Positions 10,890-20,334 of a DNA stretch of 64,000 bases are shown in pieces. The notes beneath the pieces are model-generated. The model was not told where the DNA came from and did no database searches. It was given only the letters and a program-made list of their open reading frames with translations. The position numbers were made by a program, and so were the translations under genes. The stretch is from Ectothiorhodospiraceae bacterium 2226 (lineage in GTDB: Bacteria; Pseudomonadota; Gammaproteobacteria; GCA-013348725): positions 2,724,501 through 2,788,500 of the forward strand of contig CP054689.1 of assembly GCA_013348725.1 (NCBI GenBank), written 5' to 3'. Position 1 is the first letter of the stretch. Every line of letters begins with the position of its first letter.

Positions 10890-13124
10890 ATGTCCAAGAA
10901 ACGCCCCAAGCACGACCCCTACGCCGAGCGCGAGGCGGCCAAGTACGAACACCCCATCCCCAGCCGCGAATACATCATGCGCCTGCTGGAGGAGACCGGG
11001 GTGCCGATGACCCTCACGCAGGTGGCCGAGTCGGCTGATCTACACGAGGAGCGCGATCTCGAGGCGCTGCGGCGGCGGCTGCGCGCCATGGAGCGCGACG
11101 GGCAGCTGATTCGCAATCGGCGCGGCGGCTACGGCCTGATCAGCAAGATGGACCTGGTGCGCGGCTCGGTGGTGGGGCATCCCGACGGCTTCGGTTTTCT
11201 GGTGCCCGAAGACGGCTCCCACGACCTGTTCCTGTCGGCGCGCGAGATGCAGGGTGTGCTGCACGGCGACCGCGTGGTGGCGCGCGTCAGCGGCTTGGAC
11301 CGGCGCGGGCGCCGCGAGGGCACCGTGGTGGAGGTGCTGGAACGCAACACCCAGCAGGTGGTCGGCCGCTTGGTGCTGGAGGCCGGCATCGGCTTCGTAA
11401 AGCCGGACAACAAGCGGTTGACGCAGGACATTCTGGTGCCGCCGGATCTGCGCTACAGCGCGACGCAGGGTCAGATCGTGGTGGTGGACCTGGTGGAGCA
11501 ACCCTCGCGCCACCGCCAGGCGATCGGCCGGGTGGTGGAGATCCTGGGTGAGCAGATGGCGCCGGGCATGGAGATCGACATTGCGATCCGCGCCCATGGC
11601 TTACGCCAGGAGTGGTCGCCCATGGTGGAGGCCGAGATCCAGGACCTGGCGCCCGACGTGCCGGAGGTGGCCAAGGAGGGGCGGGTGGATCTGCGCGATC
11701 TGCCGCTGGTGACCATCGACGGCGAGGACTCGCGCGACTTCGACGATGCCGTGTTTGCCGAGCCGGTGGACGGCGGCTGGCGCCTGGTGGTGGCGATCGC
11801 CGACGTGGCGCATTACGTGCAGCCGGGCACCGCGCTGGACGCCGAGGCCCGCGAACGCGGTAACTCGGTGTACTTCCCCAACCACGTCATTCCCATGCTG
11901 CCCGAGGTGTTGTCCAACGGTCTGTGCTCGCTCAATCCGCAGGTCGATCGGCTGTGCATGGTGTGCGATATGCGTATCGGTGCGCGCGGCGATCTGAAGT
12001 CGTGGGAGTTCTATGAGGGCGTGATGCGCTCCCACGCGCGCCTCACCTATACGGAAGTGGGTGCGATGCTGTTCCAGGGAGACGAGGCCGAGCGCCAGCG
12101 CTATGGGTCTCTGCTGCCTCATTTGGACGCCCTGCAGGGGGTCTACCGGGCGCTGCGCGGGGCGCGGCGGCGCCGCGGCGCCATCGACTTCGAGACCGAC
12201 GAGACGCGCATCGTGTTCGGGCCCGAGCGCAAGATCGAGACCATCGTACGGGTCGAGCGCAACGAGGCCTACATGCTCATCGAGGAGTGCATGTTGGCGG
12301 CCAACGTGAGCACGGCGCATTTCCTCATGAAGCAGGAGATGCCGACGCTGTACCGCGTGCACGGCGGCCCCAAGGCGGAGAAACTGGCCGACCTGCGCGG
12401 TTTCCTCGGAGAGTTCGGCCTGCAGCTGGGCGGGGGCGACGAGCCGCGCGCCAAGCACTATGCCGCGCTGCTGGAGCAGGTGCTCGAGCGGCCCGACGCC
12501 CGGCTCATCCAGACCGTGATGCTGCGCAGTCTCGCGCAGGCCGTGTATTCGCCCGACAACATCGGCCACTTCGGCTTGGCATACGACGCGTACGCCCACT
12601 TCACCTCGCCGATTCGCCGCTATCCCGATCTGCTGGTGCACCGCGCCATTCGGCACGTGCTGCAGCGCGGTCGGCCGCATACCTTCCGCTACGGACACAC
12701 CGACATGGAGTCGTTCGGCGAGCACTGCTCGCGCACCGAACGCCGCGCCGACGAGGCCACTCGCGATGCGACCGATTGGCTGAAGTGCGAATACATGATG
12801 GACAAGGTGGGCGAGGAGTTTGACGGCATCATCACGGGCGTCACCGGATTCGGGGTGTTCGTGCAGCTCAAAGAGGTGTTCGTCGAAGGGCTGGTCCATG
12901 TCACCGGTCTCAGCAACGATTATTACCACTTCGATGCCGCCAAGCACCGCCTGGTGGGCGAGCGCACGAATAAGGTCTACCGGCTCTCGGACCCGCTGCG
13001 CGTGAAGCTGGCGCGGGTCGATCTGGAGGATCGCAAGATCGATTTCGAGCTGGTGGCGGACGAGGCCGATGTGCCGGCGCGCCGCCGGCGCCGCCGCGGG
13101 ATGCGGCCCCTGCGCAAGCGTTGA
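10890..13124 (+). CDS. rnr: ribonuclease R
   Basis: RNase R is a 3'-5' processive exoribonuclease that degrades structured RNA, defective rRNA and tmRNA-tagged messages. In order: an N-terminal winged-helix segment (REYIMRLLEETGVPMTL), cold-shock domains (GSVVGHPDGFGFLVPEDG), the RNB catalytic domain with DSRDFDDAVF, and a C-terminal S1 domain (GIITGVTGFGVFVQL) with a short basic tail. Start at 10890 follows CGAGGG; an in-frame upstream extension is disregarded. Length 744. It is coupled to rlmB by a TGATG overlap. Confidence 0.96.
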   Translation: MSKKRPKHDPYAEREAAKYEHPIPSREYIMRLLEETGVPMTLTQVAESADLHEERDLEALRRRLRAMERDGQLIRNRRGGYGLISKMDLVRGSVVGHPDGFGFLVPEDGSHDLFLSAREMQGVLHGDRVVARVSGLDRRGRREGTVVEVLERNTQQVVGRLVLEAGIGFVKPDNKRLTQDILVPPDLRYSATQGQIVVVDLVEQPSRHRQAIGRVVEILGEQMAPGMEIDIAIRAHGLRQEWSPMVEAEIQDLAPDVPEVAKEGRVDLRDLPLVTIDGEDSRDFDDAVFAEPVDGGWRLVVAIADVAHYVQPGTALDAEARERGNSVYFPNHVIPMLPEVLSNGLCSLNPQVDRLCMVCDMRIGARGDLKSWEFYEGVMRSHARLTYTEVGAMLFQGDEAERQRYGSLLPHLDALQGVYRALRGARRRRGAIDFETDETRIVFGPERKIETIVRVERNEAYMLIEECMLAANVSTAHFLMKQEMPTLYRVHGGPKAEKLADLRGFLGEFGLQLGGGDEPRAKHYAALLEQVLERPDARLIQTVMLRSLAQAVYSPDNIGHFGLAYDAYAHFTSPIRRYPDLLVHRAIRHVLQRGRPHTFRYGHTDMESFGEHCSRTERRADEATRDATDWLKCEYMMDKVGEEFDGIITGVTGFGVFVQLKEVFVEGLVHVTGLSNDYYHFDAAKHRLVGERTNKVYRLSDPLRVKLARVDLEDRKIDFELVADEADVPARRRRRRGMRPLRKR

Positions 13125-13873
13125 TGGCACGCGACACGGTTGTGGTGTACGGCCTGCACAGCGTGCGGGCGGCGCTGGAGTCGGCCCCGGAGCAGCTCGC
13201 CGAGGTGCTGCTGGATCGCGGCCGCGACGACCGGCGCCTGCAGGAGCTCGCCGCGCTGTGCGCCACCTACGGCGTGCCCGTGCAACGGGTGCCGGCGGCG
13301 CGGCTCGACGCGCTGGCCGAAGGGGCTCGCCACCAGGGTGTGGTGGCGAGCCAGCGGGGCGGTGGGGCGCTGACCGAGGATGAGCTCGAAGGCCTGCTGG
13401 ACGCGCTGGACGGACCGCCGTTGCTGTTGGTGCTAGACGGGGTGCAGGACCCGCACAACCTCGGGGCCTGCCTGCGCACTGCGGACGCCGTCGGCGCCCA
13501 CGCCGTCATCGCGCCGCGCGATCGCGCCTGCGGGCTCACGCCGGTGGTGCGCAAGGTGGCCAGCGGGGCGGCCGAGAGTGTGCCGTTCGTGCAGGTGACC
13601 AACCTCGCGCGCACCCTGCGGGCCCTGGCCGCGCGCGGCATCTGGATCGTCGGCGCCGCGGGCGAGGCCGACGCATCCCTGTTCCAGGCCGATCTGCGCG
13701 GTCCGCTCGCGCTGGTGCTGGGGGCCGAGGGCGCTGGGCTGCGCCGCCTCACGCGCGAGCACTGCGATCTGTTGATTCGTATCCCCATGGCGGGGCGGGT
13801 GGAAAGCCTCAATGTCTCGGTCGCGGCGGGGGTCTGTCTGTTCGAGGCGGCGCGCCAGCGCACGGCGCCCTGA
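13124..13873 (+). CDS. rlmB: 23S rRNA (guanosine-2'-O-)-methyltransferase RlmB
   Basis: RlmB methylates the 2'-O of G2251 in the 23S rRNA P loop. The N-terminal substrate-binding domain starts VYGLHSVRAALE. The SPOUT domain has LDGVQDPHNLGACLRTAD, VLGAEGAGLRRLT and PMAGRVESLNVSVAAGVCLF, which form the SAM-binding trefoil knot. Its ATG overlaps the rnr stop (TGATG); rnr-rlmB is a standard pair. Length 249. Confidence 0.95.
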   Translation: MARDTVVVYGLHSVRAALESAPEQLAEVLLDRGRDDRRLQELAALCATYGVPVQRVPAARLDALAEGARHQGVVASQRGGGALTEDELEGLLDALDGPPLLLVLDGVQDPHNLGACLRTADAVGAHAVIAPRDRACGLTPVVRKVASGAAESVPFVQVTNLARTLRALAARGIWIVGAAGEADASLFQADLRGPLALVLGAEGAGLRRLTREHCDLLIRIPMAGRVESLNVSVAAGVCLFEAARQRTAP

Positions 13874-13878
13874 ACGCA

Positions 13879-13907
13879 TTGTTCCAACTCGCTTCCTCTG
13901 TTACACT
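13879..13907 (+). promoter_or_regulatory. predicted promoter of the rpsF operon
   Basis: TTGTTC, 17-base spacer, TACACT, located just after rlmB and about 120 bp before rpsF. The leader between could carry an S6:S18 autoregulatory structure, but I could not fold it. Confidence 0.5.
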
Positions 13908-14026
13908 CCGCCGCTTTAGCTCGGCGGGGGCTCGTTGGCTATAGCCCGCCACTCCTTGCTTCACCTCGGTTGCCGGGCCCGTTCCGGGACTCGAGGGAGG
14001 CTGGTCATCCATCCATGGGGAGCAAC

Positions 14027-14386
14027 ATGCGACACTACGAAATCGTTTTCCTGGTTCATCCCGACCAGAGCGAGCAGGTGCCCGCGATGATCGAGCGCTA
14101 CCGCGCGACCATCGAAGGGGCCGAGGGCAAGATCCATCGCCTCGAAGATTGGGGCCGCCGCCAGCTCGCCTATCCCATCAATAAAGTGCACAAGGCGCAC
14201 TACGTGCTCATGAACATTGAGTGCGACCTCGAGACGCTGCGCGAACTCGAAAGCGCCTTCCGGTTCAACGACGCCGTGATCCGCAACCTGGTGATCGCGC
14301 GCAACGAGGCGGTGACCGAAGCCTCGCCGCTGGCGAAGAACCGCGAGGAACGCGAGGAACGCGAGGAAACGCGCGACCGCGCCTAG
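14027..14386 (+). CDS. rpsF: 30S ribosomal protein S6
   Basis: S6 binds 16S rRNA as a heterodimer with S18 in the small-subunit platform. [17 protein letters not shown] is the usual start, preceded by GGGGAG. The ferredoxin-like core contains [19 protein letters not shown]. The C-terminal tail is a run of Arg/Glu repeats ([12 protein letters not shown]), a low-complexity extension found in several gammaproteobacterial S6 proteins. It starts the rpsF-priB-rpsR-DUF2232-rplI cluster. Length 119. Confidence 0.97.
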   Translation: MRHYEIVFLVHPDQSEQVPAMIERYRATIEGAEGKIHRLEDWGRRQLAYPINKVHKAHYVLMNIECDLETLRELESAFRFNDAVIRNLVIARNEAVTEASPLAKNREEREEREETRDRA

Positions 14387-14390
14387 CGGC

Positions 14391-14717
14391 GTGGACAACC
14401 GCGTGACGATTGCCGGGCGGGTGGTCGGTACACCGCAACTGCGTTATTCGCCGGCCGGCGTGCCGATCACGCGTTTCGTCCTACGTCATCACTCGCAGCG
14501 CGCGCACGAAGGCGGGCTGCGGGAGGTGGGCTGCGAGTTGGAGGTGGTGGCCAGCGGCGCGCTCGCGAAGCAGGCGCAGGCACTTGGCGAGGGGGCTTTG
14601 GTCCGCGCCAGCGGCTATCTCGCCCGCGCCAGTTACCGCACCAGCGCACGTTTTCTCGTACTGCACGCTGAACATTTGGAGAGCGGGGACAGCGTCCCCG
14701 TCGCACCTGACTCTTAG
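14391..14717 (+). CDS. priB: primosomal replication protein N (PriB)
   Basis: PriB is a small OB-fold single-strand DNA-binding protein that helps PriA reload DnaB at stalled forks. The GTG start gives MDNRVTIAGRVVGTPQLRYS, the usual N-terminus, and PITRFVLRHHSQRAHEGG is the characteristic strand-loop region. Length 108. The gene lies only 4 bp after rpsF and before rpsR, the standard location. Confidence 0.94.
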   Translation: MDNRVTIAGRVVGTPQLRYSPAGVPITRFVLRHHSQRAHEGGLREVGCELEVVASGALAKQAQALGEGALVRASGYLARASYRTSARFLVLHAEHLESGDSVPVAPDS

Positions 14718-14729
14718 GGAGACATAACC

Positions 14730-14957
14730 ATGGCACGCTTTTTTCGTCGTCGTAAGTACTGCCGCTTTACCGCCGAGGGCGTCAAGGAGATCGATTACAA
14801 GGATCTCGCCACGCTCAAGGCCAATGTGACCGAAACCGGCAAGATCGTACCGAGCCGTATCACGGGCACCAGCGCCAAGTACCAGCGGCAGCTGGCAGCC
14901 GCCGTGAAGCGCGCGCGCTTCCTGGCGCTGCTGCCCTACACCGACGGTCACAGCTAA
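14730..14957 (+). CDS. rpsR: 30S ribosomal protein S18
   Basis: S18 pairs with S6 on the 16S platform. [20 protein letters not shown] and the [20 protein letters not shown] core are diagnostic. AGGGAG precedes the ATG. Length 75, standard. Confidence 0.98.
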   Translation: MARFFRRRKYCRFTAEGVKEIDYKDLATLKANVTETGKIVPSRITGTSAKYQRQLAAAVKRARFLALLPYTDGHS

Positions 14958-14973
14958 GCACTCGGAAGCTCGC

Positions 14974-15879
14974 ATGCAGGCGCTGGCCAGCTACATCATG
15001 CGCGGCCGCGTGCCGGCCGCGCTGGTGACGGTCGGCGGCGCGCTATTGGCGATGCTGTTCATGCCGCTCAGTGCCCCCTTTTTATGGGTGAGCGGGGCGG
15101 CCGTCGGCTTGGTGGCGTTGCGCCACGGGGCCCACGAGGCGCTGTTGGTCACCGTGATCGCCACGGCCGTGGCCGGCGCCATCGCCTGGCCGTTGACGGG
15201 CGGGCCGCAGCTCGCTATTGCCTTGGCTCTGGCGGTGTGGCTGCCGGTGTGGTTGGCGGCGCTGGTGCTTTATCAGACGGTGTCGTTGCCGAGCGCGCTG
15301 CAGATGGCGGCGCTGGTGGCGGCCTTGTTCGTGGCCGCTGTGCACCTGCTGGTGCCGGACCCGGCCGCGTGGTGGTCTGAGGTGCTGCACAACCTTCAGG
15401 GGCAACTCGGCGAGGACGCGGCGCCCCTGTTCGAGCATGCGGACGAGGCGGCGCGGCTGATGACCGGCATGCTGGCCGCGGTAATGCTGATCAACATCGG
15501 CGCATCGCTGTTGCTGGCGCGCTGGTGGCAGGCGCGGCTGTATAACCCCGGCGGGTTTCGGGAGGAGTTCCACGGCCTGCGCCTCGGTCAGCCGATGGCG
15601 CTGCTCGGCCTCGGCCTGATCGCGGTCGGCGCGCTGATGCCGGGTTGGTTGGGCAGCTTCGCGCTCGACCTGCTGTGGGTGCTGGGGCTGCTGTTTTTGG
15701 TGCAGGGCGTGGCGGTGGTGCACGGCCTGGCCGGCGCGCGGGGCTTGCACGTCGGTTGGCTGGTGGGCCTGTATGCGGTGTTGCTGTTTACCTTCCCGAT
15801 GGGGGCGGTGGTGCTGGCGCTGCTGGGCGTCGGCGATACCTGGTTGAATCTTCGCGCGCTCGTCGCAAGCAAGGCGTAG
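14974..15879 (+). CDS. DUF2232 polytopic membrane protein
   Basis: This 301-residue protein consists largely of hydrophobic stretches, about eight predicted membrane helices by eye, with alternating Ala/Leu/Val segments and few charged loops (for example MQALASYIMRGRVPAALVTV at the start). Membrane proteins of the DUF2232 family occur at this spot between rpsR and rplI in many gammaproteobacteria. The function is not known; the position in a ribosomal operon does not prove a link with translation. Confidence 0.8.
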   Translation: MQALASYIMRGRVPAALVTVGGALLAMLFMPLSAPFLWVSGAAVGLVALRHGAHEALLVTVIATAVAGAIAWPLTGGPQLAIALALAVWLPVWLAALVLYQTVSLPSALQMAALVAALFVAAVHLLVPDPAAWWSEVLHNLQGQLGEDAAPLFEHADEAARLMTGMLAAVMLINIGASLLLARWWQARLYNPGGFREEFHGLRLGQPMALLGLGLIAVGALMPGWLGSFALDLLWVLGLLFLVQGVAVVHGLAGARGLHVGWLVGLYAVLLFTFPMGAVVLALLGVGDTWLNLRALVASKA

Positions 15880-15912
15880 CGCGGGTGTGGGGCTTTAGAG
15901 AGGTGTGACGCG

Positions 15913-16362
15913 ATGGATGTAATTCTGCTGGAGAAAGTGCAAAATCTGGGGAACCTGGGGGACCGGGTGAAAGTGCGTTCCGGGTACGGACGCAACTTCC
16001 TGCTGCCTAAAGGCAAGGCCGTAGCGGCAACGCCGGACAACATCGCCAAGTTCGAGGAGCGTCGCGCCGAACTCGAAAAGGCGCTGGCCGAGGCGGTTGC
16101 CGCCGCCGAGGGTCGCGCGGCGAAGCTCGAGGGGCTCAGCGTGACCATCAAGCACCGCGCGGGCGACGAGGGTCGTCTGTTCGGCACCGTCAGCCCCGCC
16201 GAGATTGCCGAGGCGATCACGCAGGCAAGCGGGGAGGAGATCTCCCGTAAGGAGATCGACATGGGCGGTCAGTCGCTGCGCGAGGTCGGCGAGTACGACG
16301 TGCGCGTTATGCTGCACGCCGACGTCGCGCCCGCGGTGAAGGTCGTCATCGAGGCCGAGTAA
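15913..16362 (+). CDS. rplI: 50S ribosomal protein L9
   Basis: L9 binds 23S rRNA at the base of the L1 stalk and affects frame maintenance. MDVILLEKVQNLGNLGDRVK and the RSGYGRNFLLPKGKA motif are diagnostic; a long helix (residues about 45-75) links to the C-terminal domain with LFGTVSPAEIAEAI. Length 149. Confidence 0.98.
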   Translation: MDVILLEKVQNLGNLGDRVKVRSGYGRNFLLPKGKAVAATPDNIAKFEERRAELEKALAEAVAAAEGRAAKLEGLSVTIKHRAGDEGRLFGTVSPAEIAEAITQASGEEISRKEIDMGGQSLREVGEYDVRVMLHADVAPAVKVVIEAE

Positions 16363-16441
16363 GGCCCACGCTTCCCCCGGCACAACGAAGGATGATCCGA
16401 GGTGGGCGCGCTCGCGCCCACCGACTTCTTGGGGGAAGCTC

Positions 16442-17845
16442 ATGCAGGAGTTGGATTACCCAGCCGCGCCGCCGGACGAAGCGACCGAGGCGCTGCGGGT
16501 TCCGCCTCATTCCGTGGAAGCCGAGCAATCCGTGCTCGGTGGACTCATGCTCGACAACGGCGCCTGGGACCAAGTCGCCGATATTCTGATCGCGGAGGAT
16601 TTCTACCGCCGCGACCACCGCCTGGTGTTCGGTGCCATCGGCGCCTTGTGCGAGCAAGGGCATCCGGTCGACGTGGTGACGGTCTCGGAGTGGCTGGAGA
16701 AGCACGGCGACCTCGACCCGGCCGGCGGCCTGGCGTATCTCGGCGCGTTAGCCAAGAACACCCCCAGCGCCGCCAACATCAAGGCCTACGCGCAGATCGT
16801 GCGCGAGCGCTCCATCCTGCGTCAGCTCATCTCGGTCGCCAACGAGATCGGCAACAGCGCGTTCAATCCCGAAGGCCGTACCAGTGCCGAACTGCTCGAT
16901 AAGGCGGAGCAGGCGGTGTTCCAGATTGCGGAGAAGGGCGCCCGCGGCCGGGCCGGCTTCGTCGGCATCAAGGATCTCCTGGTCGGCGCGGTCGACCGCA
17001 TCGACCGCCTGTTCCAGCAGGACAGCCCCTACACCGGCGCGCCCACCGGCTATACCGACTTCGACGAGATGACCTCGGGTCTACAGAACTCCGACCTCGT
17101 CATCGTCGCCGGGCGTCCGTCGATGGGTAAGACCACCTTCGCGATGAACGTCGCGGAGAACGTGGCCATCAAGCACCAGCTCCCGGTGGCCGTTTTCAGT
17201 ATGGAGATGCCGGGCGAGCAGCTGGCCATGCGTCTGATGTCGTCCCTCGGGCGCATCGACCAGCACCGCGTGCGCACCGGCAAACTCGACGACGACGATT
17301 GGCCCCGGTTGACCTCGGCGGTCGGCATCCTGGCCGAGGCGCCCTTGTTCATCGATGACACGCCCGCGCTCTCGCCCACCGACCTGCGCGCCCGCGCCCG
17401 CCGACTCAAGCGCGAGCACGGCCTTGGGTTGATCGTCATCGACTACATCCAGCTCATGCAGGGTTCGGGCAGCGGCCGCAGCGAGAACCGCGCCACCGAA
17501 ATCTCGGAGATCTCGCGCGGTTTGAAGGGCCTCGCCAAGGAGCTGGAAGTACCCGTGATCGCGCTCTCGCAGCTCAACCGCAGCCTCGAGCAGCGGCCCA
17601 ACAAGCGGCCGGTGATGTCCGACCTGCGCGAATCGGGCGCCATCGAACAGGACGCCGACGTGATCGTGTTCATCTATCGCGATGAGGTCTACAACGAGGA
17701 CAGCCCCGATAAGGGCACCGCGGAGATCATCATCGCGAAGCAGCGTAACGGCCCCATCGGCACGGCGCGCCTGACCTTCCTCGGACAGTACACGCGCTTC
17801 GAGAACTTCACCCGCGACAGCTACGACGATGGAGGCTACGCGTGA
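16442..17845 (+). CDS. dnaB: replicative DNA helicase DnaB
   Basis: DnaB is the hexameric 5'-3' helicase at the replication fork. The N-terminal collar domain starts near PPHSVEAEQSVLGGLMLD; the RecA-like domain shows Walker A GRPSMGKTTFAMN, the DYIQLMQG Walker B strand, SQLNRSLEQRPNKRPVMSDL and SGAIEQDADVIVFIYRDE. The gene is uninterrupted, with no intein. It starts with ATG after GGGGGAAGC. The stop overlaps the alr GTG start (GTGA). Length 467. Confidence 0.97.
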   Translation: MQELDYPAAPPDEATEALRVPPHSVEAEQSVLGGLMLDNGAWDQVADILIAEDFYRRDHRLVFGAIGALCEQGHPVDVVTVSEWLEKHGDLDPAGGLAYLGALAKNTPSAANIKAYAQIVRERSILRQLISVANEIGNSAFNPEGRTSAELLDKAEQAVFQIAEKGARGRAGFVGIKDLLVGAVDRIDRLFQQDSPYTGAPTGYTDFDEMTSGLQNSDLVIVAGRPSMGKTTFAMNVAENVAIKHQLPVAVFSMEMPGEQLAMRLMSSLGRIDQHRVRTGKLDDDDWPRLTSAVGILAEAPLFIDDTPALSPTDLRARARRLKREHGLGLIVIDYIQLMQGSGSGRSENRATEISEISRGLKGLAKELEVPVIALSQLNRSLEQRPNKRPVMSDLRESGAIEQDADVIVFIYRDEVYNEDSPDKGTAEIIIAKQRNGPIGTARLTFLGQYTRFENFTRDSYDDGGYA

Positions 17846-18939
17846 GGCCGCCGGTCCATGCGCGCATCGATCTCGGTGCATTGGCGCATAACCTTGCGCT
17901 CGCGAGAACGGCCGCGCGGGGGGCCAAGATAATGGCCATCATCAAGGCCGACGCCTACGGGCACGGCCTGGTCACCGTGGCGCGGGCGCTGGATGCCGAC
18001 GCGCTCGGCGTGGCGCGTCTGGACGAGGCGCTCGCCCTGCGCGAGGCGGGTGTCACGCGGCGCATTGCGGTGCTGGAGGGCTACACGCGGCGGGACGAAC
18101 TGGAACTCCTTGCGCGTCATCGCCTGGAGCCGGTGGTGCACCAAGAGGGGCAGATCGCGCTCCTGGAGGAGGCCGAGGGGGTGCGGCTGCCTGCCGTGTG
18201 GCTGAAGGTCGACACCGGGATGCATCGCTTGGGTTTTCCGCCGGAGAGGGCCCGCGCGGCTTGGGCGCGTCTGGACGCGCTGCGCCCGCGCCTCGGCGGG
18301 ATCGTGCTCATGAGCCACCTGGCGCGCGCGGATGACCGGGCGGACGAGACCACCGCGGCGCAGCTGGCTCGCTTCGACGAGGCCGTCGGCGGCCTGCCCG
18401 GCGAGCGCGCCATCGCCAACTCGGGCGGCCTGTTGGGTTGGCCGGAGGCGCGCAGCGACTGGGCACGCCCGGGCATCATGCTCTACGGCGTCAGCCCGTT
18501 CCACGACCAGCACGCGAGCGAGCTGGGCCTGCGTCCGGTGATGACGCTGTGTTCGCGCGTCATTGCGGTGCAGTCCTGCAAAGCCGGCGAGAGCGTCGGC
18601 TACGGCGGCTCCTACACCTGCCCCACGGACATGACCATCGGTGTGGTGGCCATTGGCTACGGCGACGGTTATCCCCGTCAAGCCCCGAACGGCACGCCGG
18701 TGCTCGTCAACGGTCGCCGTGCCGTGTTGGTGGGCCGCGTGTCGATGGACATGATCATGGTCGACCTGCGCGGCCACCCGCCGGTGCAACCGGGCGATCC
18801 GGTGGTGCTGTGGGGCGAGGGGTTGGCGGTCGAGGAGGTCGCCCGCCACGCCGGGACCATTCCCTACGACTTGCTGTGCGGCGTGAGTCGGCGTGTGCCG
18901 CGGGTCGTCGCGGCGCCGCATGCGCGCGTGGTCGCGTAG
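17842..18939 (+). CDS. alr: alanine racemase
   Basis: Alr interconverts L- and D-alanine for peptidoglycan. The PLP lysine is K35 in IIKADAYGHG; the second catalytic base is the Tyr of SVGYGGSY, and the C-terminal beta domain has VGRVSMDMIMVDL. The GTG start overlaps the dnaB stop by four bases, implying coupled translation. Length 365 is typical. dnaB-alr-radA is a familiar order. Confidence 0.96.
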   Translation: MRPPVHARIDLGALAHNLALARTAARGAKIMAIIKADAYGHGLVTVARALDADALGVARLDEALALREAGVTRRIAVLEGYTRRDELELLARHRLEPVVHQEGQIALLEEAEGVRLPAVWLKVDTGMHRLGFPPERARAAWARLDALRPRLGGIVLMSHLARADDRADETTAAQLARFDEAVGGLPGERAIANSGGLLGWPEARSDWARPGIMLYGVSPFHDQHASELGLRPVMTLCSRVIAVQSCKAGESVGYGGSYTCPTDMTIGVVAIGYGDGYPRQAPNGTPVLVNGRRAVLVGRVSMDMIMVDLRGHPPVQPGDPVVLWGEGLAVEEVARHAGTIPYDLLCGVSRRVPRVVAAPHARVVA

Positions 18940-18945
18940 CGGCCC

Positions 18946-20304
18946 ATGGCACGCAGCAAGCTTCAGTACGCCTGTAACGCCTGCGGTGCGCTCTCGCCCA
19001 AATGGGCAGGCCAGTGTGCCGAGTGCGGGGCCTGGAACGCCCTGACCGAGGCGCTGGCGCCCGCCGCGCCCGCGCGCAGCACCGGTTATGCGGGCGCGGC
19101 CGCCGCCGCCCAGGTGCAGTCGCTGGACACGGTGCCCCTGGAGGCGCAGGCGCGGGCCGCCACCGGGCTGGCGGAACTGGATCGCGTGCTGGGCGGCGGT
19201 GTGGTGCCGGGCTCGGTGATCCTGATCGGCGGCGATCCGGGCATCGGCAAGTCCACGCTACTCATCCAGACCTTGGCGGCGTTGGCGACGCGGGCGGGCA
19301 ATCTCTACGTCACCGGTGAGGAGTCGCCGCAGCAGGTCGCACTTCGGGCGCGGCGACTCGGTCTCGACGTCGAGGGCCTGCGCGTGCTGGCCGAGACCTC
19401 CGTCGACCGCTTGCTTGCGCTCGCGCGCGGCGAGCGCCCCCAGGTGATGGTGGTCGACTCCATCCAGACGGCGTATGTGGAGGCCCTGCAATCCGCGCCC
19501 GGCTCGGTGTCGCAGGTGCGCGAGAGCGCCGCCCAGTTGGTGCGCTATGCCAAGGAGAGCGGCTGCGCGCTGTTCCTGGTCGGGCATGTCACCAAGGAGG
19601 GCGCGCTCGCCGGCCCGCGCGTATTGGAGCACATGGTCGACACCGTGCTCTATTTCGAGGGCGAGACCGGCGGGCGCTACCGTGTGCTGCGCGCGATCAA
19701 GAACCGCTTCGGCGCGGTGAACGAGCTGGGTGTGTTCGCCATGACCGAGCAGGGCCTGCGCGAGGTGAGCAATCCTTCGGCGATCTTTCTGTCCCGCCAT
19801 AGCGAGCCCGTTCCCGGTAGCGTCATCATGGTGACCCTCGAGGGCACGCGGCCGCTGCTGGTCGAGGTGCAGGCGCTGGTGGACGACAGCTCACTGTCCA
19901 ACCCCCGGCGGGTCGCCCTCGGTATGGACCAAAACCGCCTCGCCATGCTGCTGGCCGTACTGCACCGCCACGGCGGGGTGGCCGCGCACGACCAGGACGT
20001 CTTCATCAACATGGTGGGCGGCGTGCGCGTGGCCGAGACCGGCGCGGACCTGCCGGTGCTGCTGGCCGTGCTGTCGAGCCTGCGTGGACAGCCGCTACCG
20101 CAAGGGCTGGTCGCCTTCGGCGAGGTGGGACTGGCCGGCGAACTGCGGCCGGTGGCCAACGGTCAGGAGCGCCTGCGGGAGGCGGCCAAGCACGGCTTTA
20201 CGCGGGCGCTGGTCCCCAAGGCCAATGCGCCGCGCCGCGGCGGGGTGGAAGGGCTGGAGGTGATACCGCTGGAGCGCCTGGCCGACGCCTTGGCGTGGCT
20301 ATAA
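18946..20304 (+). CDS. radA: DNA repair protein RadA (Sms)
   Basis: RadA is a RecA-like, DnaB-like hexameric motor that extends branch migration in recombination. In order: a C4 zinc finger (CNACG...CAECG near residues 7-30), Walker A GGDPGIGKST, the RadA-specific KNRFG motif (IKNRFGAVNELGVF), and a C-terminal Lon-protease-like domain (LVAFGEVGLAGELRPV). Length 452. It lies 6 bp downstream of alr. Confidence 0.96.
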   Translation: MARSKLQYACNACGALSPKWAGQCAECGAWNALTEALAPAAPARSTGYAGAAAAAQVQSLDTVPLEAQARAATGLAELDRVLGGGVVPGSVILIGGDPGIGKSTLLIQTLAALATRAGNLYVTGEESPQQVALRARRLGLDVEGLRVLAETSVDRLLALARGERPQVMVVDSIQTAYVEALQSAPGSVSQVRESAAQLVRYAKESGCALFLVGHVTKEGALAGPRVLEHMVDTVLYFEGETGGRYRVLRAIKNRFGAVNELGVFAMTEQGLREVSNPSAIFLSRHSEPVPGSVIMVTLEGTRPLLVEVQALVDDSSLSNPRRVALGMDQNRLAMLLAVLHRHGGVAAHDQDVFINMVGGVRVAETGADLPVLLAVLSSLRGQPLPQGLVAFGEVGLAGELRPVANGQERLREAAKHGFTRALVPKANAPRRGGVEGLEVIPLERLADALAWL

Positions 20305-20334
20305 GGCGAGGGGGGCGGACTGCTACCGGCCGGC

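Noticed and set aside
16442-17845. Intein in dnaB (also considered for recA)
   Set aside because: Both proteins are full length with uninterrupted motifs.
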